64,000 nt of DNA from Streptomyces roseifaciens (GCF_001445655.1 NZ_LNBE01000004.1:248001-312000), one strand, 5' to 3'; shown: positions 36,944-47,835, numbered from the stretch's first letter. The notes: a model not told the origin generated them from the sequence alone. Translations and numbers: made by a program.

Positions 36944-37414
36944 ATGAACGAGACGCTGGTGACGGTCGTGGGAAACGTCGCGACGGAGCCGGACTACCGG
37001 GAGGCGGCGAACGGCTCGCCGTCCTCGCGGTTCCGCCTGGCGGCGACGGTGCGCCGCTGGGACCGGTCCAAGGAGGAGTGGACGGACGCGTACACGAGCT
37101 TCTACACCGTGTGGGCGTGGCGCGCGCTCGCGGCCAACGTGGTGGCGTCGCTGGACGTGGGGGAACCGGTCGTGGTGCAGGGCAAGTTGCGCATCCGCGA
37201 GGAGGAGCGCGAGGGGAAGCGGTGGCTGTCGGCGGAGATTGACGCGGTGTCGGTCGGCCACGACCTGAGCCGCGGGACGTCGGTGTTCCGCAGGGTGTCG
37301 CCGGCGAGGGCGCTGCCGGCGGAGCCGTCCGCTCCGGCATCCGCTCCGTCACCCGCTCCGGCCGTTCCGGATCCGGCGGCCGTCCCCGCCGGTGCGGAGC
37401 CGCCGCCCTTCTGA
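36944..37414 (+). CDS. ssbB: Single-stranded DNA-binding protein, SsbB-type
   Basis: 156 residues. OB-fold (about 1-110): ETLVTVVGNVATEPDYRE, SRFRLAATVRRWD, FYTVWAWRALAANV, GEPVVVQGKLRIREEEREGKRW. The C-terminal 40 residues are Pro/Ala-rich and end in EPPPF, not the acidic DDDIPF-type tip of the main replicative SSB, which is usual for the second actinobacterial paralog. Length equals that known for Streptomyces SsbB, which is linked to chromosome segregation at sporulation. Its place behind dynAB supports a developmental role. Confidence 0.9.
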   Translation: MNETLVTVVGNVATEPDYREAANGSPSSRFRLAATVRRWDRSKEEWTDAYTSFYTVWAWRALAANVVASLDVGEPVVVQGKLRIREEEREGKRWLSAEIDAVSVGHDLSRGTSVFRRVSPARALPAEPSAPASAPSPAPAVPDPAAVPAGAEPPPF

Positions 37415-37682
37415 AATGGTCGGTTTGTCCCGGTGATTTATCGATATTGCCAGGTCAGGCCGCGTTTCCCGGTAACGATTCCGATTCGGATCGATTGAGC
37501 GGCCCCTCCCATGGGGATGGTGTCGCGCTCGCTCTTTAAGATCACGTTCACAGCAACGTGCCACGGGGGGCCGCGGCGGCGTCACTACGGCCGCGCGCGA
37601 CGGCGTGCAACGGGGGCTTCTGAGTCGTGAGTTCGGTGGCGAGGCGCGCCGACTTGTTCTGCGTTCGCCCGGAAGGAAGTCG

Positions 37683-39218
37683 ATGATTTCTGTCAGGAGG
37701 CGGGGAGCCGCCCGCCTTGCCGCAGCCGCCCTGGCGACGGGACTGGCCGCGGTGGGCACGATAGCCGCGGCGGGCCCCGCCGCCGCGGACGACGCGCCGC
37801 AGAACCCGGGGGGCGTCGCGGCCACGCTCGGCGGCATCACCGCCGGCTCGGGCGCCGTGGTGCACGACCGGCGCAAGACGGGCGAGGTCCCCGCGGGCCT
37901 GTTCGAGATGAAGGTCGACGGGGGCGGGACGCTGCAGACGTACTGCATCGACATCCTCACCAACCGGGTGGACGGCGCGCGCTACCGCGAGGTCGGCTGG
38001 GGCGAGTCGTCCCTGCACGCCAACAAGGACGCGGGGAAGATCCGCTGGATCCTCCAGCACTCCTACCCGCAGGTGAACGACCTCGCCGCGCTCGCCAAGG
38101 ACGCCGGCACGGGCCCCCTCGACGCGAACACCGCCGCCGCGGGCACCCAGGTGGCCATCTGGCGGTACTCGGACGGCGCCCAGGTCGACGCCAAGGACCC
38201 GGCCGCCGAGAAGCTCGCCGACTACCTCTACAAGAGCGCGAAGGACGTCGACGAGCCCGAGGCGTCCCTGACCCTGACGCCGCCGGCGCTCTCCGGCAAG
38301 CCCGGCCGGAAGCTCGGCCCGGTCGCCGTGCGGACCACGGCGAGCAGTGTCACCATCACTCCTTCAGGTGATGCCGTGGCCCGGGGCGTGAAGATCGTCG
38401 ACAAGGACGGCAAGCCCGTCGCCTCCACCGGCAACGGCGGCGAGTTCTACGTGGACGTCCCCGCGGGCGCCCCCGACGGCTCCATGTCGCTGAAGGCCAC
38501 GGGCGCCGCCAAGGTCCCGGTCGGCCGGGTCCTCATCGGCGACCACACCACGACCCAGACGCAGATCCTGGCCGGCTCCAGCGAGAGCGCCGTCTCCGCG
38601 GGCGCCACCGCGCACTGGACGGGCAAGGGCGCCGCCCCGGCCCTGTCCGCCCGGAAGAACTGCGCCAAGGGCGGCGTCGACGTCACCGCCGACAACCAGG
38701 GCGACGCCCCCTTCACCTACGAGCTGGCCGGCAGGAAGCACACCGTCGCGCCCGGCAGGTCGGAGACCACCCTGGTGAAGGTCGGCGAGGACCGCGCGTA
38801 CCGGTTCACGATCACGGGCCCGGGCGGCCTGTCCAGGACCTTCGCCGGGATCATGGACTGTGCGACCTCCGCCGCCACCGCGGCCGCGGCCCCCGCGGGC
38901 GGCACCGCGGGACCCGGCCCGGAGTCCGGTCCGGTGTCCGGCGCCGCGGGCGGCGGCGACGGCGGGGGCGGGGGCGCCGGGGACGACGGCGGCACCGCGG
39001 ACGACGGCACCAAGGCCACCCTGGCCTCCCGCATGAGCCCGGCGTCGACGGGCGGGGGCTCCGGCAAGGCGACCGCCGTCCGGGCCGACGGGGACCTGGC
39101 CGCGACCGGCGGCAGCCACACGACGCCCACGATCGCGGGCATGGCGATCGCCCTGATAGTCGCAGGCAGCGGCGCGGTCTACCTCCTGCGCCGCGAACGG
39201 GCGGCCTCCGGGGACTGA
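37683..39218 (+). CDS. Thioester (TQXA) domain surface protein with LAXTG sortase-E signal
   Basis: 511 residues from ATG 37683 behind ggaaggaag. Signal peptide 1-35 (AAGPAAADD). Thioester domain (about 40-175): the reactive Cys in LQTYCIDIL and the TQVA motif (GTQVAIWRYSDG) whose Gln forms the internal thioester with that Cys; such domains attach covalently to host or matrix amines in Gram-positive adhesins. A middle region with Ig-like beta segments follows, then a Gly/Asp-rich spacer, LAATG sortase motif, hydrophobic helix and RRER tail: a class E sortase substrate anchored to peptidoglycan. Chaplin anchoring in Streptomyces uses the same sortases. Terminator hairpin follows. Confidence 0.92.
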   Translation: MISVRRRGAARLAAAALATGLAAVGTIAAAGPAAADDAPQNPGGVAATLGGITAGSGAVVHDRRKTGEVPAGLFEMKVDGGGTLQTYCIDILTNRVDGARYREVGWGESSLHANKDAGKIRWILQHSYPQVNDLAALAKDAGTGPLDANTAAAGTQVAIWRYSDGAQVDAKDPAAEKLADYLYKSAKDVDEPEASLTLTPPALSGKPGRKLGPVAVRTTASSVTITPSGDAVARGVKIVDKDGKPVASTGNGGEFYVDVPAGAPDGSMSLKATGAAKVPVGRVLIGDHTTTQTQILAGSSESAVSAGATAHWTGKGAAPALSARKNCAKGGVDVTADNQGDAPFTYELAGRKHTVAPGRSETTLVKVGEDRAYRFTITGPGGLSRTFAGIMDCATSAATAAAAPAGGTAGPGPESGPVSGAAGGGDGGGGGAGDDGGTADDGTKATLASRMSPASTGGGSGKATAVRADGDLAATGGSHTTPTIAGMAIALIVAGSGAVYLLRRERAASGD

Positions 39219-39234
39219 GCGACCGGCGGGGCGC

Positions 39235-39258
39235 CGCGGGGCCTCAGGGCCCCGTGGT
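39235..39258 (+). terminator. Hairpin after the TQXA surface-protein gene
   Basis: Stem CGGGGCC / GGCCCCG (39238-39244 and 39249-39255) with loop TCAG, extendable outward by a G-T and two C-G pairs. Begins 17 bases after the stop codon. No U-tract. Confidence 0.6.
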
Positions 39259-39387
39259 GTCCGCCCGGGATCGGGCCGCGTCCATATCGGGTTTCCGCCC
39301 CGGGCGTCCGGTGCGGCAAGATGGGTGTATCTGCCCTCACGCGGCGGAGCCGCACATTGGCCCTTCTCGATTGCCGGACGGTTTCTC

Positions 39388-41052
<1,665 letters not shown>

Positions 41053-41054
41053 TC

Positions 41055-41516
41055 GTGGCGCGTCACCTCTACTCCTGCCCCCTGCGCTGGTCGGACATGG
41101 ACGCCTTCGGCCATGTGAACAACGCGGTCTTCATCCGTTACCTCGAAGAGGCGCGGATCGACTTCATGTTCCGCCTGGCGCCGGGGGAGGGGAGCACGTC
41201 GTTCCAGGGCGGGTCCGTCGTGGCCCGGCACGAGATCGACTACCTGCGCCCCCTGGTGCACCGGCATGCGCCGGTGACCGTGGAGACCTGGGTGACGCGG
41301 CTCGGCGCCGCGTCCCTGACCGTCGCCTACGAGGTCAAGGACGAGGAGCACGTCTACGTCCGCGCCAGCACCGTCGTCGTCCCCTTCGACTTCGAGGCGG
41401 GCCGCCCCCGGCGGATCACCGCCGAGGAGCGGATGTTCCTGGAGGAGTTCCGGGACGCGGAGGAGGCCGGCGGCGGGCGCGGCGACGGGTCCCCCAAGGA
41501 GGCCGTCGCCGTATGA
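41055..41516 (+). CDS. Acyl-CoA thioesterase, 4HBT hotdog family
   Basis: 153 residues from GTG 41055, 2 bases after ettA. Hotdog fold with the 4-hydroxybenzoyl-CoA-thioesterase active-site pattern RWSDMDAFGHVNNAVFIRYLEEAR (catalytic-type Asp in DMDAFGHVNN) and the IDYLRPL strand. Hydrolyses acyl-CoA; substrate unknown. The stop overlaps the ATG of the following gene. Conserved ettA-thioesterase order in Streptomyces suggests cotranscription without obvious functional link. Confidence 0.9.
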   Translation: MARHLYSCPLRWSDMDAFGHVNNAVFIRYLEEARIDFMFRLAPGEGSTSFQGGSVVARHEIDYLRPLVHRHAPVTVETWVTRLGAASLTVAYEVKDEEHVYVRASTVVVPFDFEAGRPRRITAEERMFLEEFRDAEEAGGGRGDGSPKEAVAV

Positions 41517-42277
41517 CGGGGCTCCAGCCTCCGACCGGGCAGCGGCTGCGGTTCGCCGATGCCGGGGAGACGGCCGACCTGGTCGCCTTCCTGGCCCGGC
41601 TGATCCACTACGACCGGGCCGCCGCGGTCCGGCTGCAGGCCGCCGGCGGGGTGCTCGGCGTCTTCGGCCGCCCGCCCTCCTTCGAGGTGCTGGCGGTCCG
41701 CACGGCCCGGCTGGCCCACGGCGGGGCGCTGGACGTCACCGTCTCGGCCGGGCAGCTCGCCGACGCCCTGGACGCGGCACCCGCCGCGCCCTCGGGCGAG
41801 CTGGAGATCACCGTCCCCGGCGCCGTCACCGGCCCGCCCTGGGCCGGGGTGCTGCCGCCCCGCGGCGGCTGGCAGCGCGTGGAGGGCCTTCCCGGCCAGG
41901 AGGCCCTGAGGAGGGCGGTCGGCGCGGCGGTCGCGGAGTTCCGCGCCCGCGACGAGGCGCTGCCCGAGCAGCGCCGCACGCGGGTCGAGCGCGACCGCAT
42001 CGGCCGCGAGATCTGGTCCCGCACCCTCGGTGAGACGGGGCTGCCGCTGCGCGCGGTTCACGCCGCGCAGTCGCTGGGCTTCCTGCGCCCTGTGCGCGCC
42101 GGTGCGGGCTCCGTGAGCAGCTCGTCCATGCCGGGCGCCCGCACGGGCACGGCCCTGGCGCCCGAGGCGCCGGTGGTGCTCTTCGCCGCGGCCGGCTGGC
42201 TGCGGCTGACCACGCCGTACGGCTCCATCGCGGTACGGACGGGCGGGATCTCCGGGCTGACGGTCACGCCCGCCTGA
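41513..42277 (+). CDS. Conserved actinobacterial protein of unknown function
   Basis: 254 residues, soluble, no recognised domain. Features: RLRFADAGETADLVAFLARLIHYDRAAAVRLQ near the N terminus, WAGVLPPRGGWQ in the middle, a helical stretch VAEFRARDEALPEQRRTRVERDRIGREIWSRT, and a conserved-looking RAVHAAQSLGFL / WLRLTTPYGSIAVR end. Coupled to the thioesterase by ATGA overlap, third gene of the ettA unit. A nucleic-acid or ribosome link is only a guess from the operon. Confidence 0.8.
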   Translation: MTGLQPPTGQRLRFADAGETADLVAFLARLIHYDRAAAVRLQAAGGVLGVFGRPPSFEVLAVRTARLAHGGALDVTVSAGQLADALDAAPAAPSGELEITVPGAVTGPPWAGVLPPRGGWQRVEGLPGQEALRRAVGAAVAEFRARDEALPEQRRTRVERDRIGREIWSRTLGETGLPLRAVHAAQSLGFLRPVRAGAGSVSSSSMPGARTGTALAPEAPVVLFAAAGWLRLTTPYGSIAVRTGGISGLTVTPA

Positions 42278-42298
42278 GGCCCGGGCCCCGCCCGGGCC
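42278..42298. terminator. GC hairpin between convergent genes
   Basis: GGCCCGGGC (42278-42286), loop CCC, GCCCGGGCC (42290-42298): perfect 9-bp stem immediately after one stop codon and 13 bases before the globin stop on the other strand. Confidence 0.6.
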
Positions 42299-42311
42299 CG
42301 AGCCCGGGAGC

Positions 42312-42716
42312 TCAGCCCTCGGTGTTCACCATCGACGCCGCCGCGTACGTGAGGTAGTTCCACAGCTGCTGCTCCAGCTCCGGAGCGAGCTGCAGTTCGT
42401 CCACCGCGTCGCGCATGTGCCGCAGCCACGCGTCGTGCGCGGCCCGGTCGACGGTGAAGGGTGCGTGGCGCATCCGCAGCCGCGGGTGGCCCCGGTTCTC
42501 GCTGTACGTCCGCGGCCCGCCCCAGTACTGCATGAGGAAGAGCACCAGGCGCTCCTCGGCCGGGCCGAGGTCCTCCTCGGGGTACATCGGCCGCAGCAGG
42601 GGGTCGCCCGCCACGCCCTCGTAGAAGCGGCGGACCAGGCGCCGGAAGGTCTCCTCGCCGCCGACCTGCTCGTAGAAGGTCTGCTCCTGAAGCGTGCCGC
42701 GCGGAATCTCAATCAC
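42312..42716 (-). CDS. glbO: Group 2 truncated haemoglobin (trHbO)
   Basis: 134 residues from GTG 42716. Group 2 pattern: TFYEQVGGEETFRRLVRRFYEGVAGDPLLRPMYPEEDLGPAEERLVLFLMQYWGGP in outline; the proximal haem His is in RHAPF, with conserved Trp (AWLRHM region) and Tyr (FYEGV) that contact bound ligand. Such globins handle O2, NO or peroxide in the cytoplasm. Monocistronic; divergent from the methyltransferase gene (84-base spacer). Confidence 0.95.
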   Translation of the reverse strand: MIEIPRGTLQEQTFYEQVGGEETFRRLVRRFYEGVAGDPLLRPMYPEEDLGPAEERLVLFLMQYWGGPRTYSENRGHPRLRMRHAPFTVDRAAHDAWLRHMRDAVDELQLAPELEQQLWNYLTYAAASMVNTEG

Positions 42717-42800
42717 CCCTCCATGGTCTCAGACGGACCGGCCGAGGACCGGCGATGTAGGACCTTCGCACGAACCGCGGCCGCGGCGCACAGTGGAGGC

Positions 42801-43784
42801 ATGGGCGCTACCCATCTCAAGCGCGACATGGAGCTGTCCTCGGCGCTGCGGACAGAGCTGGTCGAGAGGCTGCGGGCGGCCGGGGAGCTGACCGACCCCC
42901 GGTGGCGGCGCGCCTTCGCCGAGGTGCCCCGGGAGCTGTTCGTCCCCGTCTACTACGCCGGTGCCGTCGCCGGCCGCCGGCGCCTCTCCGGCGGCGACCC
43001 CGACCCCCTGGGCCACGAGAACTGGCTGGTCGGCGCCTACGCGGACGAGCCGCTCGCCACCCGCGTCCGGGACGGCGAGCTGATCTCCTCCAGCAGCCAG
43101 CCCTCCCTGATGGCCATGATGCTCTCCGCCCTGAACGTCCAGGACGGCCACCGCGTACTCGAGATCGGCACGGGCACCGGCTACAACGCGGCCCTGCTCG
43201 CCCACCGCCTCGGCGACGGCAACGTCACCACCGTCGACCTCGACCCGGAGATCACCGCCGCCGCCCGCGACCACCTCACCGAGGCCGGCTTCCACCCGGA
43301 GGTCGTCACGGGGGACGGCGCGCTCGGCTGCCCGTGGCGCGCCCCGTTCGACCGGATCCTGGCCACCTGCGCCCTCTCCCGGGTGCCGCCCGCCTGGATC
43401 GCGCAGACGCGACCGGACGGCCTGATCCTCGCCCCGCTCGCCACCGGCCTGATCGCGTTGCGGGTCGCGGACGCCACGCACGCCGAGGGAAGGTTCCTGC
43501 GCACCCCCGCCTACTTCGTCCCGCTGCGCGGCGGTGCGGCCGCGCCGGTGCCCCGGATCCGGGGCCTGCCCTGCCGGCTGCTGCAGAGCGAGCGCTTCCG
43601 CTTCCTGCTGACGCTGACCGCCGGTGCGCTGGACCCGGCGGACGCCCACGCCGTCTGGCGCGCCGAGGGCCGCCCGGGGCGCGAGCGCTTCGGCGTCTCG
43701 GTCGCGGGCGACGCCCAGTGGGCGTGGCTGGATCACCCCGAGGGCCCGTGCAGGTGGCCGCTGGGCGGTACGCGCCGGCCCTGA
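42801..43784 (+). CDS. Protein-L-isoaspartate O-methyltransferase-like SAM methyltransferase
   Basis: 327 residues from ATG 42801. The N-terminal half resembles PIMT (repair of isoaspartyl residues): RWRRAFAEVPRELFVPVYY, the ISSSSQPSLMAMML helix, SAM motif I LEIGTGTGYNAALLAHRLG (about 117-135), VTTVDLDPEI motif and GDGALGCPWRAPFDRI. The C-terminal 110 residues are not typical PIMT (family about 220 residues), so this is the longer actinobacterial variant, whose substrate may differ. Monocistronic. Confidence 0.87.
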   Translation: MGATHLKRDMELSSALRTELVERLRAAGELTDPRWRRAFAEVPRELFVPVYYAGAVAGRRRLSGGDPDPLGHENWLVGAYADEPLATRVRDGELISSSSQPSLMAMMLSALNVQDGHRVLEIGTGTGYNAALLAHRLGDGNVTTVDLDPEITAAARDHLTEAGFHPEVVTGDGALGCPWRAPFDRILATCALSRVPPAWIAQTRPDGLILAPLATGLIALRVADATHAEGRFLRTPAYFVPLRGGAAAPVPRIRGLPCRLLQSERFRFLLTLTAGALDPADAHAVWRAEGRPGRERFGVSVAGDAQWAWLDHPEGPCRWPLGGTRRP

Positions 43785-43813
43785 CGGGTCCTGGAGCCGG
43801 CGCCCGCGGCCCG

Positions 43814-44872
43814 TCAGCCCCGGTGCAGAGTGATCGTCGTCCACGCCCCCACGTGCACCCGGTCGCCGTCCTGCAGCGGCACGGGCACGTAGGGCTGGAT
43901 CGGCGTCTCCGAGCCGTTGATGGTGGTGCCGTTGGTGGAGTCCTGGTCGACCACGGCCCAGCTGCCGTCGGGCTGCTGCACGAACATCGCGTGCTGGTGC
44001 GAGACGCCGGGGTCCTCCGGCGGGCGCGACAGGTCGATGTCCGGCGACTCGCCGGTGCTGTGGCGCCGCCGCCCGACCGTGACCTGGGGCCCGTTCAGCG
44101 GCAGTTGCAGCTCGGGGGAGTACGCCGGGAGGTTGAGCCCGGCGGCCTCGGGGCCGCTGCGGTTCATCATCGCCATGAAGTACTCGCGGTCGGGCGCCAC
44201 GACGGCCGTCCACCCGGCCGGCGCGTGCTGCTGGGGCGCTCCTTGCTGCCCCTGCTGCCCCGGCACCCCGCCCGTCGCCGCGTGCTCGTACCCGTAGGGC
44301 GAGGCGGGCGGCGCCGTGGTCGTGCTCGGCGGGGGCAGCATCCAGTCGCCGCCGGCCTCGTCCGCGTAGACCGGCTCGGCATACGGCGAGGACGTGTGCG
44401 TCTCCGGAGTGAGCGGCTCGGCCGGGCGGTTGATCCGCGACGGGCGCGAGCCGTAGTACTCGTAGGACTGCGGCGGCTGGGTGTGCTGCGGCGGGGGCGG
44501 CGGGGCCGACTGCAGCCCCTGCGGGGACAGCGGAGGCGGCGGGCCGAACGAAGCCCCCGTCCGGGTCAGGAAGTTGTACCGGCACTCCTCGCAGAAGGGT
44601 GCCTGCGCCTCGCGGGGCGTACGGCAGTGCGGGCACAGCTCCGCCTGGACGGTCGTGTCCCCGGTGTGCCCGCCGAAGCCGTAGCCGGGCGCGCCCTGCG
44701 GGCCGCTCGGGGGCGGCAGGGGCGCGCCGGTGGGCGGAGCGGGGGGAGGCGGCGGGACGGCACCCGTGGCTCCGGCGGGGCCGGGCCGGTCGGGCGTCCC
44801 CGACATGCGGTGGCCGCACACCTCGCACCAGTCCTCGGCCGTCGACTGGTGGCCGTTCGGGCAGGTCGGCAT
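43814..44872 (-). CDS. FHA domain protein with two N-terminal zinc ribbons
   Basis: 352 residues from ATG 44872. Two Cys-pair zinc ribbons: CPNGH...CEVCG (residues 4-21) and CPHCRTPREA...CEECR (about 83-103). A long Pro/Gly/Gln-rich spacer leads to the C-terminal FHA domain (about 265-350): VTVGRRRHS, PGVSHQHA, WAVVDQDSTNGTTING carry the residues that bind phosphothreonine. A reader for the kinase encoded upstream in the same unit is the obvious inference. Last gene of the glnX-to-FHA cluster. Confidence 0.92.
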   Translation of the reverse strand: MPTCPNGHQSTAEDWCEVCGHRMSGTPDRPGPAGATGAVPPPPPAPPTGAPLPPPSGPQGAPGYGFGGHTGDTTVQAELCPHCRTPREAQAPFCEECRYNFLTRTGASFGPPPPLSPQGLQSAPPPPPQHTQPPQSYEYYGSRPSRINRPAEPLTPETHTSSPYAEPVYADEAGGDWMLPPPSTTTAPPASPYGYEHAATGGVPGQQGQQGAPQQHAPAGWTAVVAPDREYFMAMMNRSGPEAAGLNLPAYSPELQLPLNGPQVTVGRRRHSTGESPDIDLSRPPEDPGVSHQHAMFVQQPDGSWAVVDQDSTNGTTINGSETPIQPYVPVPLQDGDRVHVGAWTTITLHRG

Positions 44873-45008
44873 GTCGGTTGATCCCCCTCGTGTGCCGTTC
44901 GTTGCGGGTCGTTGCCGGCGGGGCGGTGCCCAGCCGGCGGTTGCTTCCCAGGGTCGGGGCGGACGGTCCGCGCCGCGGCACACTCTGCGGCCGCCACGCC
45001 TCCCGGCG

Positions 45009-46388
45009 CTACTTCTTCACCCGTACGGTTTTCGTCGAGCGCGTTTCGAGGGTCATCTGGGCCTCCGCCGTGACCTTCGCCTTCAGCCGCACAGTACCCG
45101 TCGCGGCGTCCACCACGTCCACCACCTTGGCGAGGAGTTTCGCGGTGTCCTCGTTGCCGGAGCGGTTCGCCAGCTGGACGGCGCGGCCGAGCTTGGCCGT
45201 CGCCCCGTCGATGTCGCCCGACCGGCGCAGGTCCAGGCCCTGCTGGATGACCCGGGCCAGCTCGGCCTGGCCGGTGTAGTGCGCGACCTGGGGGTTGAGG
45301 GAGGTGGACGCGGCGAGGTCGTCCGTCCAGACCGCCCGTACGAGCCCTTGCGCCAGGACCTGCGGCGAGGAGCCCGCGGGAGCGGGCAGCACCAGCGAGA
45401 CGCGGGCGGCGAGCATCTCCTCGCCCACCGCGGCGGCGGGCACCCGCACGCACAGGTGGTAGTCGCGGGACTCGTCGCCCCAGGAGCCGGTGGGGTAGTC
45501 GCCGATGCGCGGGCCGGCGTCCACGCGCCGCTCGGTCAGCGTCTCCAGGGACGGTGCGACCTGCTTGAGGAACTGCACCTCGGCGCCCTGCGGCGTCCAC
45601 AGGCGCAGGGCCACGTCCGCGACCTCCTTGCCCATGGCGCTCTCCATCATCCGCGTGAAGTCGGCGGACAGCCCGGCAGGGTCGGCGACGATGTCGGCCG
45701 TGCCCAGCAGCGCCGAGGCGATGCCGGTGACCTCCTTGACCTCCCAGTCGGTGCCCACCCCGCGTGCGTCACAGGTGAACCGGCCCGCACAGACCTTCAG
45801 CGAGGCGCGCAGGGCGTCGGGCTCCTCGTGCTCGTTGCGGCCGTCGGTGAGCAGGATGCCGTGCCGTATCGGCGCCTCGGACGACTCCAGCAGCCGGTCG
45901 GCCAGGCGCAGCCAGGTGCCGATGGCGGTGCCGCCGCCCGGGGTGAGCCTGCGCAGGGCGTCCTTGGCCTGCTGCCGGGTGGTGGCGTCGGCCAGCGCGA
46001 GCCGCCCGCCGCCGGGGTAGGCCTCCTTCGCCTGGTGGGTGCCGGCCACGACGGCGAAGGCCACGCCGTCGCGCAGGGTGTCGATGGCGGCCGCCGTGGC
46101 GGCGCGGGCGTTGCGCATCTTGGTCGGCGGGTAGTCCATCGAGCCGGAGCAGTCGACCATGACGACCACGGCCGCGTCGGGGCCTGCGGCCCGCTGCCCG
46201 TAGGACGCCGGGGACTGATGGGGCACCAGGGGAGTCCGGGAGGCGAGCGGCGCCTCCGCCATGGTCCCTCCGCCCGTGGCGGTGACCGTGACGATCGCGT
46301 TGACCTCGCGCCCGCCTTCCGGCAGATGGGCGTTCTGGTACACCTCGACCGTGAACCGGTGCTCGCTCGGCTTGGAGAAATTGGCCAT
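45009..46388 (-). CDS. VWA domain-containing protein
   Basis: 459 residues from ATG 46388, behind gaggagcg. Central von Willebrand A domain with a complete MIDAS DxSxS (VMVDCSGSMDYPP, residues about 72-84), a Thr in the TAIGTWLRLAD-type loop and a LLTDGRNEHEE metal/loop segment. N- and C-terminal parts are beta-rich; the C-terminal 90 residues are helical then strand-rich. Soluble, no signal peptide. It sits between the PP2C and FHA genes, so probably a substrate or scaffold of the phospho-signalling unit. Confidence 0.9.
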   Translation of the reverse strand: MANFSKPSEHRFTVEVYQNAHLPEGGREVNAIVTVTATGGGTMAEAPLASRTPLVPHQSPASYGQRAAGPDAAVVVMVDCSGSMDYPPTKMRNARAATAAAIDTLRDGVAFAVVAGTHQAKEAYPGGGRLALADATTRQQAKDALRRLTPGGGTAIGTWLRLADRLLESSEAPIRHGILLTDGRNEHEEPDALRASLKVCAGRFTCDARGVGTDWEVKEVTGIASALLGTADIVADPAGLSADFTRMMESAMGKEVADVALRLWTPQGAEVQFLKQVAPSLETLTERRVDAGPRIGDYPTGSWGDESRDYHLCVRVPAAAVGEEMLAARVSLVLPAPAGSSPQVLAQGLVRAVWTDDLAASTSLNPQVAHYTGQAELARVIQQGLDLRRSGDIDGATAKLGRAVQLANRSGNEDTAKLLAKVVDVVDAATGTVRLKAKVTAEAQMTLETRSTKTVRVKK

Positions 46389-46515
46389 CTGATCCGCTCC
46401 TCGGTACTCCGTCCGTGCCATGGACACCCGGGCGGACCGGCGCGCGGCACCGCCGGGCCACCGGCGCGCATCCCCCCTGCGGGCACCTCCGGCGGCAGCC
46501 GGGGGAGCCCTGGTC

Positions 46516-47832
46516 TCAGGCCGATCCTGCCCCCTCGGGCGACAGCGGGAACGGCAGTACGGCCACTGTTACGTTGTCGTGGCCCCCTCCGTCCAGGGCG
46601 TGGGCCAGCAGTTGCCGGGCGCACTCCAGCGGCCGCGTCCTGGCGTCCGGCGGGGTGACCTCGGCCATCAGCTCGGCGGACTCGGCGTAGTTCCACAGCC
46701 CGTCCGTGCAGACGATGACCACGCCCTTGCGGTCGGGGTGGAAGGACGCGGTGTGCGGCTCGACCTCGTAGGCGTCCGCGCCCAGCCAGCCGGTGATGGC
46801 GTGGGCCCGCTCGTCGGCGTACGCCTCGGCCTCCGTCAGCAGACCCGCGGCGACCATCTGAGCGGCCCAGGAGTCGTCCTCGGTGAGCCGGGCGGGCTGG
46901 GTGGAACGGTCCTCCGGCACCCAGTAGGCCCGACTGTCGCCGACCCAGCCGACCGTGAGCAGGTCGCCCGTGACGACGGCCGTCACGATCGTGCAGGCGG
47001 GGGCGTTCTCGTGGCGGTGCGGGTCGTGCTGCAGCGGCCCGCGTGCCGGCGCGGCCAGCGAGTTGACCGCCTCGGCCGCCCGCATGATCGCGTCATGGGT
47101 GGCCTGCCGCGGATCCCCTCCCTCCGGCAGGGCCGCGACCAGCACCTCCCGTGCGGCCGCGCACGCCGCGGCCGACGCCTCGTCGGGGCGGGTCGCGGAC
47201 GACACGCCGTCACTGACGACGGCGACGGTGGCCGGGGCCCCGTCGGCGAGGGCGATGGCGGACACGGCGTACGCGTCCTCGTTCCGGTGGTGGCGCAGTC
47301 CGCGGTCGCTGACCGCTGCGACGCCTGGCAACTGGTGCTCCATGTGATCCCGTTCGCGCGGCTGTGCATGCCCGCAGTGTTCGCAGTACCCGTCCTTGTC
47401 GATCATGCCGGATCGGCACGACCCGCAGATCCGCCCGGTGCCCTCGGGAGCCGGGTGGGCGGCGCCCTCCTCGGGCGGCGCCCCGGAGACCTCGTGCGCC
47501 GCCTGCGCCGGGACCCCGCCCAGCACGGCCCCGGTGCGGGGGTCGGGCGCGCCGGGGGCCGCCGAGGCGTCACTTCCCGGTGGCCGCGCGGGCTGTGGCG
47601 GGCCGTCGTCCGAGGGCGCAGGAGGCACGAGGGGAGCCCGTACGGCCGCCCGGGCGCCGGGGTCGGGCAGCGCGAGCCGGTAGTCGGACGGGGCGTCGCC
47701 GTCGTCGGGGAGGACCGGAGGCACCGCCGACAGGTCGGCGCCGCAGCCGCCGCAGAAATTGTCGGCCGGGTCCAGCGGTTCCCTGCAGGCGGGGCACGCC
47801 GTCAGTTGTGAGGGGCGCGGCACTTGCGACAT
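46516..47832 (-). CDS. PP2C-type Ser/Thr protein phosphatase with zinc ribbons
   Basis: 438 residues from ATG 47832. N-terminal zinc ribbon CPACREPLD...CGGCG, a proline-rich spacer, a second ribbon CGSCRSGMIDKDGYCEHCG (about 137-155), then a PP2C domain (about 170-430) with all metal motifs: SDRGLRHHRNEDA, VVSDGVSSA, GWVGDSRAYWV, VCTDGLWNY and GHDNVTV. It should reverse phosphorylation by the kinase whose stop lies 3 bases upstream. Cytoplasmic. Confidence 0.94.
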   Translation of the reverse strand: MSQVPRPSQLTACPACREPLDPADNFCGGCGADLSAVPPVLPDDGDAPSDYRLALPDPGARAAVRAPLVPPAPSDDGPPQPARPPGSDASAAPGAPDPRTGAVLGGVPAQAAHEVSGAPPEEGAAHPAPEGTGRICGSCRSGMIDKDGYCEHCGHAQPRERDHMEHQLPGVAAVSDRGLRHHRNEDAYAVSAIALADGAPATVAVVSDGVSSATRPDEASAAACAAAREVLVAALPEGGDPRQATHDAIMRAAEAVNSLAAPARGPLQHDPHRHENAPACTIVTAVVTGDLLTVGWVGDSRAYWVPEDRSTQPARLTEDDSWAAQMVAAGLLTEAEAYADERAHAITGWLGADAYEVEPHTASFHPDRKGVVIVCTDGLWNYAESAELMAEVTPPDARTRPLECARQLLAHALDGGGHDNVTVAVLPFPLSPEGAGSA

Positions 47833-47835
47833 CGA

